Of a DNA stretch of 64,000 nt, positions 33,663-45,189 are shown one piece after another. The stretch's first letter is position 1; every line of letters begins with the position of its first letter. A model generated the notes under the pieces. The model did not search any database and was not told where the DNA came from. It saw nothing but the letters and a program-made list of their open reading frames with translations. The DNA comes from Periconia sp. R9002. Lineage: Eukaryota; Ascomycota; Dothideomycetes; Pleosporales; Periconiaceae. The translations under genes were made by a program, and so were the position numbers. The stretch lies in the NCBI GenBank assembly GCA_023627715.1, contig JAMAHW010000084.1, forward strand, positions 62,001 through 126,000. Reading direction: 5' to 3'.

Positions 33663-35577
33663 CTAAGTCGCATATCTAAATAAAGGACTTTCATCACCCA
33701 TCTCTGCCAGCTGCTCGTCGGAATACTTCTCTCTGACCTCCTCTTCTGGGATCGCAGCCCTCTTCGCGTTGATCCTTCGCAAAATAAAGTAATAGCACAC
33801 AGGCCAAACAATGCCAAAGAGGCCAAGCATAGTAATACTGATACCGAATCCAACCGGATAGCGAGGCGATTCGCGCGAAAGGTAGATATTGGAGCCAACA
33901 ATGCCTCCTAGCTGTGAGAAAGCAATCATTGCACCGATACCTACGGAGCGCTTCCTATGGTTAAAGGTTAGCAGGTACTCACTGGCACTTAGAAGAAATG
34001 TGGGACGACTTACATTGTACCTGCAAGATTAAGTGCTGTCCAAGCAGTGACCGCCGGCGAGATTGGATACAACCCACCGATTGCAAAGAACACACCGAAT
34101 AGCGTCACGCCAGGCAGGTGGTGGTATCGCACGCTCACAATGATGATGATAAAGCCGATCATAGCGAGGAAGTTGGGTAGCAGGACTGATAGCATGCGCT
34201 GTTTGTAGCGATCGGCCGCCCAACCGGAGAGGACAGTCACGAGAGCGGCGAAGATGTAGGGAGGTGCGGTCATGGCTTGAGCGTTAGCGGCGGAGTAGCC
34301 CAGGTTGGAGATGCTGGCGTGAGGTGTTAGTCGAGAAAGTGCAGGAATGGAGATTTGTAAAAACTTAAGAGGTGCAAGCAGATGGAGACAATAGAATCAC
34401 TTACATGGTTGGAAGAACAAAGGAGACGCCGTAGACGACTACGCAGAGGGTGAACTCCATAACTACGCATGCATATACGTGCATTGACTAAGTGGCTTAG
34501 CATGCGTTTGTCGAGGTGATGGGTAAAAAAATGTACCTTTAGTGCTTGCTTCGCGGCAGCCCAGGAGAACTCCTCCTTCTCTGCAACGCCTGATTCTCCA
34601 CCAGCCGCAAATTTATGTCGAAGGACAACGAAGCGCTTTTCTTCAGTTGTAAGGAACCCAACTTTGGAGGGAGAGTCATAAATGACGAAGAAAGCACCGA
34701 TCGAGAGTAGGGCAGAGAGGATACCTGTCGCGAGTCAACATTCCATCAGTCTAATGTGGCTTCCTGGTAGCATACCTTCGAGACAATAAATCCAGCGCCA
34801 TCCCCTGTAGCCCCATGTGCCGTCCAGTTGCCCAATCGCGAAGGCAAGGAGGCCACTGAAAGCTCCTGCGCTCGATGCGCCCATATAGAAGATGGTCATA
34901 CGCGTGTGAACCTCATGTGGGGAGTACCTTTGTGGGTCAGCGATTTGTATAGTTCCTCTATCAAGAAAGTCTCACCATGTCGTCAGGATGGCGGAACAAC
35001 CCGGGAATACTCCAGCTTCAACCATACCAAGTATAACGCGAAAAGCCGTCCACCCAGCATAGTTCTTCTGCAACGAAGCACAAATCAAGGTGAGCGAAAC
35101 CAAGAGCATCATAGTCGGTAGCCAGATTCGAGGACCAAGCCGTTGGAGCAAGATGTTTGCTGGTACAGCTCCGAGGGCATAGGTCACGAAGAAGACGGAA
35201 AGAGCGGTATTCCAGTTCTGTCCAGACATGCCGAGGTCTGCTTGTGCGCCGAAGAGTTTCGCATTGCCTTCATCGTGTCAGTCGACTGCAAAGTGGGGTG
35301 GTGATAGAAGCAGACTCACCGACATTTGTTCGGTCTATGTATGACATCAGATAGAGCACAATGAGTTGTGGAAGCACGCGAGCACTGTATCATTATCAGA
35401 AAAACTGTGGTCCATGAAACATGTGGTAGTGACTCACTCAATCTTGCGAACAAGCTTCTTCAGCTTGGCCCCGGTCATAACCTCGCAGAGTCCCAGGTAC
35501 TCATCATATTCGGTGTAGGCAGAAACCGAAGTCTCAGGACACAACGCATCTGATGTCTTTTTATCCAGGGACGACAT
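33663..35577 (-). CDS. MFS transporter, Dal5/allantoate-permease type
   Basis: Eight exons (35577-35438, 35384-35320, 35267-34976, 34927-34776, 34724-34537, 34487-34405, 34313-34014, 33954-33663) give 503 residues with about 12 membrane helices. The first-helix segment reads DARVLPQLIVLYLMSYIDRTNVGNA, the usual ACS-family signature. Next come FFVTYALGAVPANILLQRLGPR, GMVEAGVFPGCSAILTTWY and the GWRWIYCLEG motif before the central loop. The C-terminal half has NLGYSAANAQAMTAPPY and LSGWAADRYKQR. This plasma-membrane family imports allantoate, ureidosuccinate, nicotinate or other organic anions and dipeptides. A TATATATAT element lies 65 bp upstream at 35642-35650. It is divergent from the D-amino acid oxidase gene, suggesting import of a nitrogen compound; the real substrate is unproven. 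Confidence 0.92.
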
Positions 35578-36237
35578 GTTTATGATTACAGCGATGCTGA
35601 AGTTGGTGCGTTTGAAGGGTGAACATCGAATGATTAAGAACTATATATATGAACTGTGCCTAAGCTTGTTGAGTCAGGAATAGATAAGGCAACGCGAAAG
35701 CCGCGGATTCGGCTCAGGGTTTCCTCCCATCATACCTGTCAGTATCAATTCAACACGCGATAACTATCAGTTTTCAGATTTGGGGATTCGTCTATCCCCA
35801 CTAGTGCCAGAGAAGTGGGTCCGGATAGATGTCCATAAATTCCTAATGCGGCTTCGCGCGCAACCGAGGCTCAGTCTAGTATGCCCGGTGGAGGCGGAAA
35901 GATGGGCTTCCCCAATCCTTGGGCGTCGGATGGCTGTCAGATTACTCCTTTTGGTAGATTTGCGCGTTGATAAGTTATCTCTGGGGTAAATGTTTGTGTG
36001 GGGAAGTGGACTCTGCAAAAGATTTGATTGCTAGCGTGACTTGAAGTGTTCGGATCCGCTCTGCTGGCTCAAACCAAGGGGATTAAAACGATGAATGCCC
36101 CTGCTCTCCTATGGTGAAGTATTATCATATTGTGCTTTCCTGAGCAGTATTTTGATTTCACTATCGTCCTCTAGATACAGACTATTTTGAACACGGCGCC
36201 CGGCATTTGGAATCAGGGGATCTGGAAAACCTACAAA
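35578..36237. promoter_or_regulatory. Shared divergent promoter, transporter and D-amino acid oxidase
   Basis: 660 bp separate the two divergent starts. A TATATATAT element at 35642-35650 serves the transporter side. No coding sequence is seen. Shared control by the Zn2Cys6 regulator encoded at 37567 is inferred from gene order, with no operator identified. Confidence 0.45.
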
Positions 36238-37353
36238 ATGGCGCGCATTACCATCGTTGGTGCTGGGTTCGTACGCGAAATCGTTGTTTGAAGTTCTAAT
36301 CTAATTTGGCCGAACAGAATCACAGGTATGGCCATAGCCAGCCTGTTGTCACGGAGCCACGAAGTCACGATTGTCGCAAAGAATCTGCCGGGTGATGAGC
36401 TCAGCTTAGAGTGGGCAAGTCCGTGGGCCGGAGCCGTTTTCCTTGGTCTCGACGGATCCAATGAACGAGAGCAGAAGATGCAACTTGACTCGTTTGCATT
36501 TCTATGGAGGCTCGCAGTCTCGAACCCCGAATCGAGCGTGAAGCGGATCGTAATGGAGGATTTTCATGACGATAAAACTATTGAGCAAATCTGGTACAGG
36601 GGGAAAATGCCGGAATTTCGTGTTATGCGGGCAGATGAGCTCCCTAAGGGCGTCAAGCTTGGTATGAGCTATAAGACTGTGGTCTTGACACCGAAGGTTT
36701 TCCTTCCGTGGCTTCGAAAGAGGCTCGAAGAATCTGGGGTAAAGTTCAAACGTATGCGGTTAGATACCTTAGCGGAAGTGATATCGCAAGGTCAAGATAT
36801 CGTTGTGAATGCCTCCGGGTGGGGACCAAAATTCCTCGGAGACATCAAAGACGAAAATGTGCAGCTGGTCCGTGGACAAACGGTACATGTGCGGAGCAAT
36901 TACGACAAGATTTACATGCGTCACGGCAAAGACTATACTTACGCAATTTCGAGGCTAGATGGAACTTGTATATTGGGCGGAATCAAGCAGTACGACCAGA
37001 CAGATGCTAAGCTGGATCTTGATCTTCAACAAGACGTTAGTATTTCTACACTATCGGCCAACTCTTTGCAATATTTCCTAACGAAACTTTAGATTGTTCG
37101 TCGCGTACACGCTGATCTTCCGCATGCTTTCCCTGCGAAGCTATCGGACTATGAGATCGTTGGGCATAACGTGGGTATAAGGCCTGCGCGGAAGGGAGGC
37201 TTGAGGGTCGAGAAGGAGGTGCTGGATGGAGAAAAGGTTGTGCACGCTTATGGAGTGGCTGGTGGTGGTTATGTATTCTCATTCGGTGTTGCGAGGGCAG
37301 CACGCGACCTTGTCGACGAATTTGTCTATCAGTCACCGTTGGCGAAGCTGTAG
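36238..37353 (+). CDS. D-amino acid oxidase, peroxisomal
   Basis: Three exons (36238-36266, 36318-37035, 37093-37353) give 335 residues, the normal length for this flavoenzyme, which deaminates D-amino acids to 2-oxo acids, ammonia and hydrogen peroxide. The first junction builds the FAD-binding ITIVGAGITGMAIA. WASPWAGAVF and VVNASGWGPKFLGD are usual DAO landmarks. Near the end IRPARKGGLRVE carries the substrate-binding Arg, and VVHAYGVAGGGYVFSFGVA fits the family signature. The protein ends in -AKL, an acceptable type 1 peroxisomal targeting signal, which suits a peroxide-making enzyme. The first donor is the weak GTTCGT at 36267. D-aspartate oxidase is the main alternative. The gene sits between the divergent transporter and the co-oriented regulator. 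Confidence 0.92.
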
Positions 37354-37566
37354 AAGAACAAAACGAATGTAGCAAATTTCATCTCATGACAAAAACTGCG
37401 ACTAATCTCGGCATTAACGTCATGTGACTACTAAATGTTTAGCGTCGGGCGCCTCTGCCCTTGAGATCCGACCTTCGCCCTTTAACACCCAGCATCCAAA
37501 TATGCAGATATACTCAAGCCGCTCCATCAATGCCGTCAATCTACGGATCAAAAGTAGACATTCAGT

Positions 37567-39669
37567 ATGCCAGCGCAGAATCCCATCGTCATTAAACAGT
37601 TTGTCCCTAAGGGCACGGCGCAAGCACAGGATAAACCGAAGCGCATGAGACCTAAAGTGCCCGAGGAGCAAAGAAAGCGTGTTCGTCTCGCCTGTGAAAG
37701 TTGTCGCACCAGGAAGGAGAAATGCGACGGTCAAGTGCCATGTCAGCGCTGCTCGCGTGAGGCCGTTGTATGTGTACCTGGAACGGCCTCCACGTACAGT
37801 CGAATGAATCAAACCGAACGTGTAGAACGCCTCCAACTAGTTGTGCGACACACCCTGGGCATAAACTCATTAACTGATGAGGAGCTCCGCACAATCTCGG
37901 ATTCCATCTCAAAGAAGGAGTCTGAGCTAGGCAGCCAAAGTAATTCGCATCACGGAAACTCCCTGTCAACATTTTCGCGTGAACTGGAGCGAAAGCTGGG
38001 AGATGTCAGTAAGAGCAACGAGGTGGAGTATGATAGGGAGCCTGTCGAAGACGATGTTAAAGAAGATGTTATTGCGCATTTCTGTCGTAGTCCCTCGACG
38101 GTCTCGACACGCGCAAAGTCATTCACGCAGTCAGCCCTGGCAGCGCAGCCCTCGAAGCAGGTCGCAGATAGCCTAGCTCGCGTCTTCTTCGAAAAAGTGC
38201 AATGCAATAGTTTCCAAGTAGAGGAAAGCTGGGTCCGCGAGCATTTGGATCTTTTGTATCAAGGAGACTCCGCCTCCGAGAAGCTCGACATTCCAGTTGT
38301 GGCAACACTTTCGCTAGTAATGGCGTTAGGCACACAATTCTGCTCGGACCCAGGTCTCGAACCTCACGGGCTGGTATTGTATGAACACGCGACGACAGTT
38401 GTTCCTGAACTTGTAAAACGATCTGATTTCGAAAGCATACGTGCTTGCCTGCTGCTAGCAACATACCTGTTTCCGGTCGACCACTCTGGTAGCGCGTATT
38501 CGTATCTCGGATTGGCGCTGCACATGGCGATGAGTAGAAAAATGCACCAAAATTACCGCAATGAAGTTGAACTCAGAGTATGGTGGACACTATACACGTT
38601 TTATCAACGGGCGCGCATTTTTCACGGCCACCCAAAGACACTGACGTGTGCTGACGTTACTGTTCGCCGTCCTCACTACGAAGCGTATCTCGAGCCTGCG
38701 GACGGTATTTCAAATTTTGACAACCAAGTTGCACTCATTGAAATCACAATCATCCTTGAGAAGATAGCGGAAGAGATGTAGGTCGTTCTCGAGCTGAGCA
38801 GAGCGCACGCTTCTAACTTTATCACGTACAGCTCTTCCCTGCGCAAACAACGTGCAGCGGTTCATATGGCCAACCTATTGGCATTAAGACGCAAGCTTGT
38901 GAGCGTCCAATCTCAGCTGCCGAGCCTCGAGTCGGCAACAAATACAGCGCGCCTTCGGCTCGACATCCATCTTTACTTATTCTACTGGCACGCTAGGCTA
39001 TATCTTGGCCGCCCATTTATCCTGGAACCATCATCAACCGATGCTGCAGCTTCTGCAGTGGCCGAAAATGCACCTGCAGGCTTGCTATTCGCTCAAGATG
39101 CGTTCGAAGCTGCCATGCAAATCATGCAGCTGTGCCAGAAAATACAACTCCAGCTAGGCCTCTCCCAAGCTTCATATGTGACCGAGTTTACATCTTGTCG
39201 CGCAGCTATGCTCGTGCTTATTGCAAAAGGCTTGACGGACAAATCATCGGAACTGAGCGAAACGCTTACACAAGGCCTCAAATTGATCCAAGATCTTTCC
39301 CATGGTCAGAGCAAAGCTAGTTCTGAGACTCGCGTTATTACAGCTCTACAACGTGCGATTGGGCGCTTACACAAGCGACAAACACCTACCGATGATACCC
39401 TCACAGATCGGGTCTCGAATGCATACACTAAGGAGTGGGAAATTTTATGGCAACAGCAGTCCCCAGGCTACGCACAAAGAACGGAAATGGGACATGATGC
39501 AGCCGACCTCCCTCAGGGTATGCATTACGAAGCAGGCATAGCATTTGGTTACAGCGAGTACAGTGCTTTCGACTCTGCGAATGCCAACTTTAACACGCAG
39601 CTCGAAGAGTTCAGTCTTTTCCCATTGGGCGACATGGAAGTAGGCGAGGAGTTTGAAGCTGCAGGCTAG
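37567..39669 (+). CDS. Zn2Cys6 fungal transcription factor
   Basis: Two exons (37567-38777 and 38832-39669) give 682 residues. Residues 43-69 form a complete binuclear zinc cluster, Cys-x2-Cys-x6-Cys-x5-Cys-x2-Cys-x6-Cys, starting in RLACESCRTRKEKCDG; basic residues precede it. A 'fungal-specific transcription factor' middle region follows, with SYLGLALHMAMSRKMH and ELRVWWTLYTFYQRARI. The acidic C terminus (EEFSLFPLGDMEVGEEFE) could be an activation region. The gene begins 213 bp after the D-amino acid oxidase stop and has the same orientation, so it is a candidate pathway-specific regulator of the oxidase and transporter. That link is inferred from position only. The splice GTAGGT...TACAG preserves the helix EKIAEEISSLRKQ. 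Confidence 0.92.
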
Positions 39670-40835
39670 CATGGATTTGTGACAGCGTTAGACATGCCGT
39701 AAAGAGAATGTTCATAACGATATTATCGAATCTCCTTTTCAATGAGTACCGTGCTTTTCTTCCCCTATCTCTACCGTACTGTATTAAAGTGTCTTCTTCT
39801 TCGCAATTGATTGGTGTAATCAGTCACGGTATTAACACTAAATTGGTCACGGTCTGTGCCAGCTGTTATTATATAAAGTTTTGTCGCAACGTGACACCTT
39901 CAAATATCATGGGATCTTCACTCTCTGATGGTATGAATAATATGCAGCAACCTGTCAAACAACACAGTCGGAACTTCAGAAATGTGATTGGATTGAGGGA
40001 TTCTCCACTTGAGGTCCCTAGATCAGTCAAGCATACACGAATTTGAAAACATGCGGAAGCAGGGCTACTGGAGCGGGGTCACCGAAAAGCCGCTGTAGCT
40101 GTATCAGCTCCTTATTGAGGGACACCTCATCAAGCATCTAGAGTGACCAAAGAGATATCCTATGTGCAACACACGCGACAAAGTTAAACGAAAAAAGCTC
40201 CCCAATCCCCACGCACTAAACCTATGTGAGCGAGTGATCATTCCCAGAAGGTTTGCGAGGTTACAGTTCTGCATCGCTTGTTGGCTGTCTAGCTGTTCTC
40301 AGCTGCGCCATTTGGCTGCATTCGTCTAAACCCCTGCCTCGGGCATGCAAGTTCGGCTAACCCCCAGTTATTATGTATGGACAATTAATGCCATTCGATG
40401 TCGATTCATAGCTCCACCTTCGAATATGCACCAGCGCGTGCACATCAGTTCCTTTTATATGCGAAATTGTAGTGGCGGAGCTGAAAACCGGGGGCGACAT
40501 GATGCATGCTGTATATCAATGAACGCCGACTTCTCTGAACGCCGTCCTCAATCAATGCTAATGCTGTATTGAGAACGGATCATGAATCTGAATGGGTCAC
40601 CGGATGGTAGTGGAATCTAAAAAGCAATTTAACGCGTGGGACTGGTCGGACCTCCCGAGCGAGGCTTGCACCAGCCATAAGAACAGTTCTATAGCCTATT
40701 TAGAGAATCCTCAATGCTCAAAGCGTTCAACCATCATCTATAAGCCCATCTTCTGGTCTCTATATGTATCCCTCATTGCACGACGCGCTCTACTTCTCCA
40801 AATTTGCACAGCCATCCACTCACACTTCCCAAACC
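39670..40835. other. Intergenic upstream of coiled-coil gene
   Basis: 1.2 kb with no gene supported. CTATAAG at 40738-40744 is a possible TATA element about 90 bp before the ATG at 40836. Confidence 0.55.
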
Positions 40836-42773
40836 ATGGAAACCGCCACTGCCGAGCCTACCAATCCCGCCGCCGAGAAATCAGATGGCCTAGATGTCCA
40901 AGTTGCAGAGATCAATGATATCGACATAGACTCGCCTAGGTCCGAATTGCAAAAAAATGGCTGGCGCCGTCCCTCACTCTCTCGCGCCGCCAGTCCTACC
41001 GGGTCTGTCATGTCAGGCCGATCTATGAGCAGCCGCCGCTATGTGAGCGGTTCTCGCTCCAGTTCTTTCCACTCGTCATACCAACATGAGTTCTCCAAAG
41101 AGCTCACAGCCAAGGCCGAGAGCAAGTTTTTCGCCCTGATGGAGCTCATGACGTCGGCTTCGCGCGAAGCATCCTCGCTGAAAGAAGTCTGGTTGAAGAT
41201 TCTCTCAGAGCGGGAGTCGTGGTCCATTGAGCGCACCAAATTTTTTGCGAGGTTCGAGGAATATGAACGCACAATCAAAACTTATGAGCACAAGCGCAAG
41301 GAGTACGAGCACCATGGTCATGAGCATGAAGAGCGCAAGAAGGAAGTGTCCAAGTTGAAACTTGAGATTACTGCTTCTGCGAAAAGTGTTGCTGAGATCA
41401 AGAGGAAACTGCACGAACGCGACAGTGAGCTTGAGACTTGCCGAACCAAGATCTCGAAGCTTGAGGAGCAGTACACGCATTCCAAGACACAGCAAGAAAA
41501 AACGAAGACTGAGCTGCAGGAGACGCAAGTGGCTCTTACCACAAGCGAAGAATCTCGTGACCGAGCGCTTCTCGACGTCCGCAAGCACCAGAGCGAGATC
41601 CGAAGCGTCACGCAAAAGTACACTCAGCTGCAGAGTACCCATAGCGAGCTCACCATCAAACATGAGTCTACCCTACGCGAGCTCACCTCTGTTAGGGAGT
41701 CGCTTGAAGTGTTCAAGAAGAAGAGCAACGAGTGGATGCTTGAAAAGGGTGAACTTGAAGAAAGGTGTCGCAAGCAGCATTTCCATGGCGAGGAACTCAA
41801 ATGCAAAATCAAGGAAATTACCGAAGAATACGAAGCCAAGGTCCAAGAAATTGTCAAAATCAACCAAACCGTGTCGACTCTGGAGATGGAACGCAGCGAA
41901 CTCCATCGTAAATGCGAGACGTGGCGCACCAAACACGAGGAATCGCACCAAGGCTGGGACAGATGTCAAGAAGAGTGCGGACAGCTCAAGATCAAATGCG
42001 GCAACTTCCAGTCGGAAATTGAATCGCTCACCGAATCCATCCGCCTCATCCGCATCGAACGGGACGAGCTACAGGAGACTGTCACCAAGAAAACCGAAGA
42101 GCTCCGTCTTCGCATCACCGAAATCGAGCGCATTGAAGAAGAGAGGCACGAACATTACCAGCGAGCCGAGGAATACCACCGCCAGATCCAGGTCCTTCAA
42201 GAGACCGTCCGTCGCCACGAAACCACCATCGAAGCCAAAACCGAAGAGATCAAAACCTACACCGAACGCATCCAAGAAACCAAAACAGAATGCACGCAGT
42301 ACAAGACCCGATGCCACGAGCACGAAGAATCCCTCCGCGTCCTCAACGAAACCACCGTCACGCTCAAGGCAGACATCGAAGTCGCCATCTCCGAGCGCGA
42401 CTCCTGCGCCGCCAAACTCCGCGAGTGCGAGACAAAATACAAGGAGGCCAGTGAGACCATTACAGAGTATGAAGAGGGTAGCAGCGAATGGGAGTATGAG
42501 ATTGAGTCGCTGCGTACTATGCTGCGCGAGGCAAGGGAACAGAAGGAGAAAGCTATCGTGGCGCGCAACTCGGCGGATCGCGAGCGTGACGAGGCTATTA
42601 TGAAGTATGAGGAGAAGTGTCGCGAGATGGAGAGGTATGAGGAGAGTATGAGGATGCATCTGCATGAGCAGGGGCATGGGAGGCGCGCGGGTGGTAGGAC
42701 TGTGACGAGGGAAGTGAGTTATAGTAGCGTTGAGATGAATGGAAACTCACATGCGCATGGAGAGCATGACTAG
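40836..42773 (+). CDS. Long coiled-coil protein, intronless
   Basis: 645 residues. The start at 40836 has a strong context (ACCATGG); an earlier in-frame ATG at 40764 would add 24 residues. Residues 1-80 are Ser/Arg-rich and probably disordered (RPSLSRAASPTGS, SMSSRRYVSGSRSSS). A helical block follows (FSKELTAKAESKFFALMELM, SREASSLKEVWLKIL). From about residue 135 to 620 the chain is an almost unbroken coiled coil, extremely rich in Glu, Lys and Arg, with heptads broken only at short points. The C-terminal tail contains a His-rich HAHGEHD end. No motor, kinase or membrane domain. A scaffold, septal-pore or cytoskeletal role would fit, but nothing in the sequence decides it. The absence of introns in a 2-kb gene is unusual among its neighbours. 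Confidence 0.85.
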   Translation: METATAEPTNPAAEKSDGLDVQVAEINDIDIDSPRSELQKNGWRRPSLSRAASPTGSVMSGRSMSSRRYVSGSRSSSFHSSYQHEFSKELTAKAESKFFALMELMTSASREASSLKEVWLKILSERESWSIERTKFFARFEEYERTIKTYEHKRKEYEHHGHEHEERKKEVSKLKLEITASAKSVAEIKRKLHERDSELETCRTKISKLEEQYTHSKTQQEKTKTELQETQVALTTSEESRDRALLDVRKHQSEIRSVTQKYTQLQSTHSELTIKHESTLRELTSVRESLEVFKKKSNEWMLEKGELEERCRKQHFHGEELKCKIKEITEEYEAKVQEIVKINQTVSTLEMERSELHRKCETWRTKHEESHQGWDRCQEECGQLKIKCGNFQSEIESLTESIRLIRIERDELQETVTKKTEELRLRITEIERIEEERHEHYQRAEEYHRQIQVLQETVRRHETTIEAKTEEIKTYTERIQETKTECTQYKTRCHEHEESLRVLNETTVTLKADIEVAISERDSCAAKLRECETKYKEASETITEYEEGSSEWEYEIESLRTMLREAREQKEKAIVARNSADRERDEAIMKYEEKCREMERYEESMRMHLHEQGHGRRAGGRTVTREVSYSSVEMNGNSHAHGEHD

Positions 42774-43237
42774 GTACAGAGAGAAGCGGTTGAAGGATGG
42801 GATTGCTGTTTTTGGGGTGCTAGGGCAACCAGACTGTTAATATTGACTATATCATGGGAGTTGGACTACTGATCACGGCCCACTCATAGCTGTTCAAGTT
42901 TTTGAATTTATCTACTATTATGCAGCAACTATCTACGGTACAGCCTTTTTTTTTGTATGTCCGCCATATCACGGGCCTTAGTTCTCCGTATGTACATACA
43001 TTGATTCCGAGCATGATGTATGTATGATACTCATCAATCTTACTGCGGGCGATTGCCTAACCTCCATTGTTCAGTGAAGAATGATATTCATGCGTCTATG
43101 TCTAGAGGTGTCAATCAATGCTTAGTTACTACTCTCCATCGATTTAGAGAAGCCCCTTGCAGAGCAAGCTAACATCTGCTGGAGCCCACGTGACATTATT
43201 TCCACCAATCAGAGACCGCAAAGCTCCGCGGAGGTCC
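42774..43237. other. Intergenic between convergent genes
   Basis: 464 bp at the 3' ends of two convergent genes, with CACGTGAC at 43187-43194 and a short ATGTATGTAC simple-sequence stretch near 43000. No gene recognised. Confidence 0.5.
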
Positions 43238-45189
43238 TTACTCCCACTTCTTAAGAAGCCCACTCACATTCTCCAACTCCTTCTTAATCACATCCACATG
43301 TCTCTGACTCCTCGGCGTAAATTTGACTTTAAATGGTTTCGGCCCCGTCACCAACTTATCCTCAAACGCATCCAGATCAATCTCTATCTTCTTGCCTGTG
43401 TTCTCATCAACCGCATGCTCGATCCGGAAAGCCCAAAGCAGGCTCGCAAGCATACGCCACTGTGTACGCTCAGATAAATGAATACCGGCACAGATACGAC
43501 GTCCAGCTCCGTAGGCATAGTGATCGCGGTTTTGGTAATCTGAACTGGCTGCGTACTCGATGGCTAGACCTGGGTGGTTCAAGTAGCGATCGGGGTTGTA
43601 GACATCGGGGTTTTCGTATTGCGAATGGTGCAAAGCCCAATGAGGGATCATGATTGTGGCATCTTTGGGCTGAACTTTCGATCAGTATTTATCTCCTCGA
43701 TACCCTAATTAAAAACTTACGATGAGCATGCCCGCGTACCAATTGTCTTCACTGCAGCGATGAGGTATACCAGTGGGTACCCTGCGAATTGGTTGTCAGT
43801 ACGGCAACTAGATGGAGTATCAAATCCTAAGGTGAGTTGTCTTACACTGGCCTGATTCGTAGCCCTTCTTTTATGATGCAGTTAATGTACGGCAACTCCT
43901 TGAAGTCAGCAAAAGTGGGTACTCTTTCCACTCCACAAAGCGCATCTATCTCTTTCTGAGCTTTTTCTTGAGCCCATTGGTGTGTAGCAAGAAACATGAT
44001 ATTTGCCCGCATAGCTTGGGCCCCCGTATCAGCTGCACCTTGCATCATTGCACCGAAGAAGTTGGCAAACTTTGTCCCCTGGAACGGAACATCTAACTTG
44101 GATCCTCCATCTAGTAATTGGTCCATGAGTGATTCTCGTCTATCACCTTGGTTTCTCCGTGATTCTACACGCTTTTGGGCTTCTGTCCATATCTTGGTAG
44201 GTATATTGAACCCCTCCTCTGCGCGGACAGTGGCCGGATTCCAGCGCTTGGGGATCAGCTTGAATATTGGGAATTGATCCGCCGGCAAGTATGAGCCAGG
44301 ACTGATTGCTCGGTTGATCTAGATTATTAAAAATTAATAATTTTTCCTCGAGGGGACAATTTCAACGTACGGCATCCATGGCTTCGTAGACACCCTGCGT
44401 TAGTCAGCACCGCTTCCTGGTCTATTCACGAATATCGGCTTACCGTTGCCCAAAAGTCATCGTGAGATTTTGCACGTTGCCCGTAAAGCGCGATAGCAGC
44501 GAATGACGCGGTGGAACGCCCAATATGATTACTAAATTCCTCGGGGCTGACAAGCAAATCGTGCATTAGCGTAGCAACCCTTTTCCCTAAGTCAGCATGC
44601 TGATGTTGCAATTTCCACTTCGGGAATAAAATCTTATGACGAGCTCTCGCAAGCACACCACGCATCGATAATGTACATACTCTGCCTCTGAAATTCTCCC
44701 AAGCTCGCCATCTAAATTCGAAGGCGCCAAAAAGCGCGCAGCAATTTTTCGTTGAGCCCTCCAGTCGGAATCGGCATCCATGTTCGCAAAATTCTCGTTT
44801 TTGAGGGTATTTCGAAACTGCTCATCGGTGGGCCTCGACGAGTATATCGCACTCCGTTTATCGATGAGGTCGTGAACTGCCTGTTTGCTATTGAGCACTA
44901 TTATTGTGCCCTTTCCAATTTTGAGGGAATACACTGAGCCATATTGCTCGCTCCAATTTTTGAATCTAGAATCGGTTAGCTTTTCTATATTTATGTAGGG
45001 ACGGTTCACTGGCTTCTTGTAAAGCTTCTTATCGACGGCAAGGTGAGCGTTTCCAACAATAGGGTAGGTTGGCGGTCCAGGAGGCAGGTGCTTTTCCCGG
45101 CGCCCAAAACGCAGAAGCTTGATGAAGACGAAGATGAAGCTGAGCACTAGAAAAGTCCAGGAATATGAAAAATGCTCTAATCCGGCCAT
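43238..45189 (-). CDS. Cytochrome P450 monooxygenase (second)
   Basis: Six exons (45189-44681, 44579-44444, 44394-44371, 44318-43846, 43781-43721, 43669-43238) give 544 residues. An N-terminal anchor (SYSWTFLVLSFIFVFIKLL) precedes KHLPPGPPTYPIVGN. The oxygen-binding I-helix segment reads MMQGAADTGAQA, ExxR is in KEGLRIRPV, the PERF-like stretch is YNPDRYLNH, and the haem loop is YGAGRRICAG with the ligand Cys near residue 461. One exon is only 24 nt (GVYEAMDA). The first acceptor (44580) is inside GGGAAAAG; the closer TTAG breaks the frame. The pattern is that of the large group including O-methylsterigmatocystin oxidoreductase-like P450s, but no polyketide genes are near, so the substrate is unknown. 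Residues 58-80 are unusual and might hide a short extra intron. Confidence 0.9.

Noticed and set aside
41362..42677. Long alternative frames on both strands within the coiled-coil gene
   Set aside because: They arise from Glu/Lys-rich codon bias; products are low-complexity Arg/Ser- or Leu/Phe-rich.
44940..45015. Possible 44-nt intron (GTGAAC...TTCTAG) near the front of the second P450
   Set aside because: It has a good branch-point-like GCTAAC, but removing it shifts the frame away from FKNWSEQYG; kept as coding with a note.
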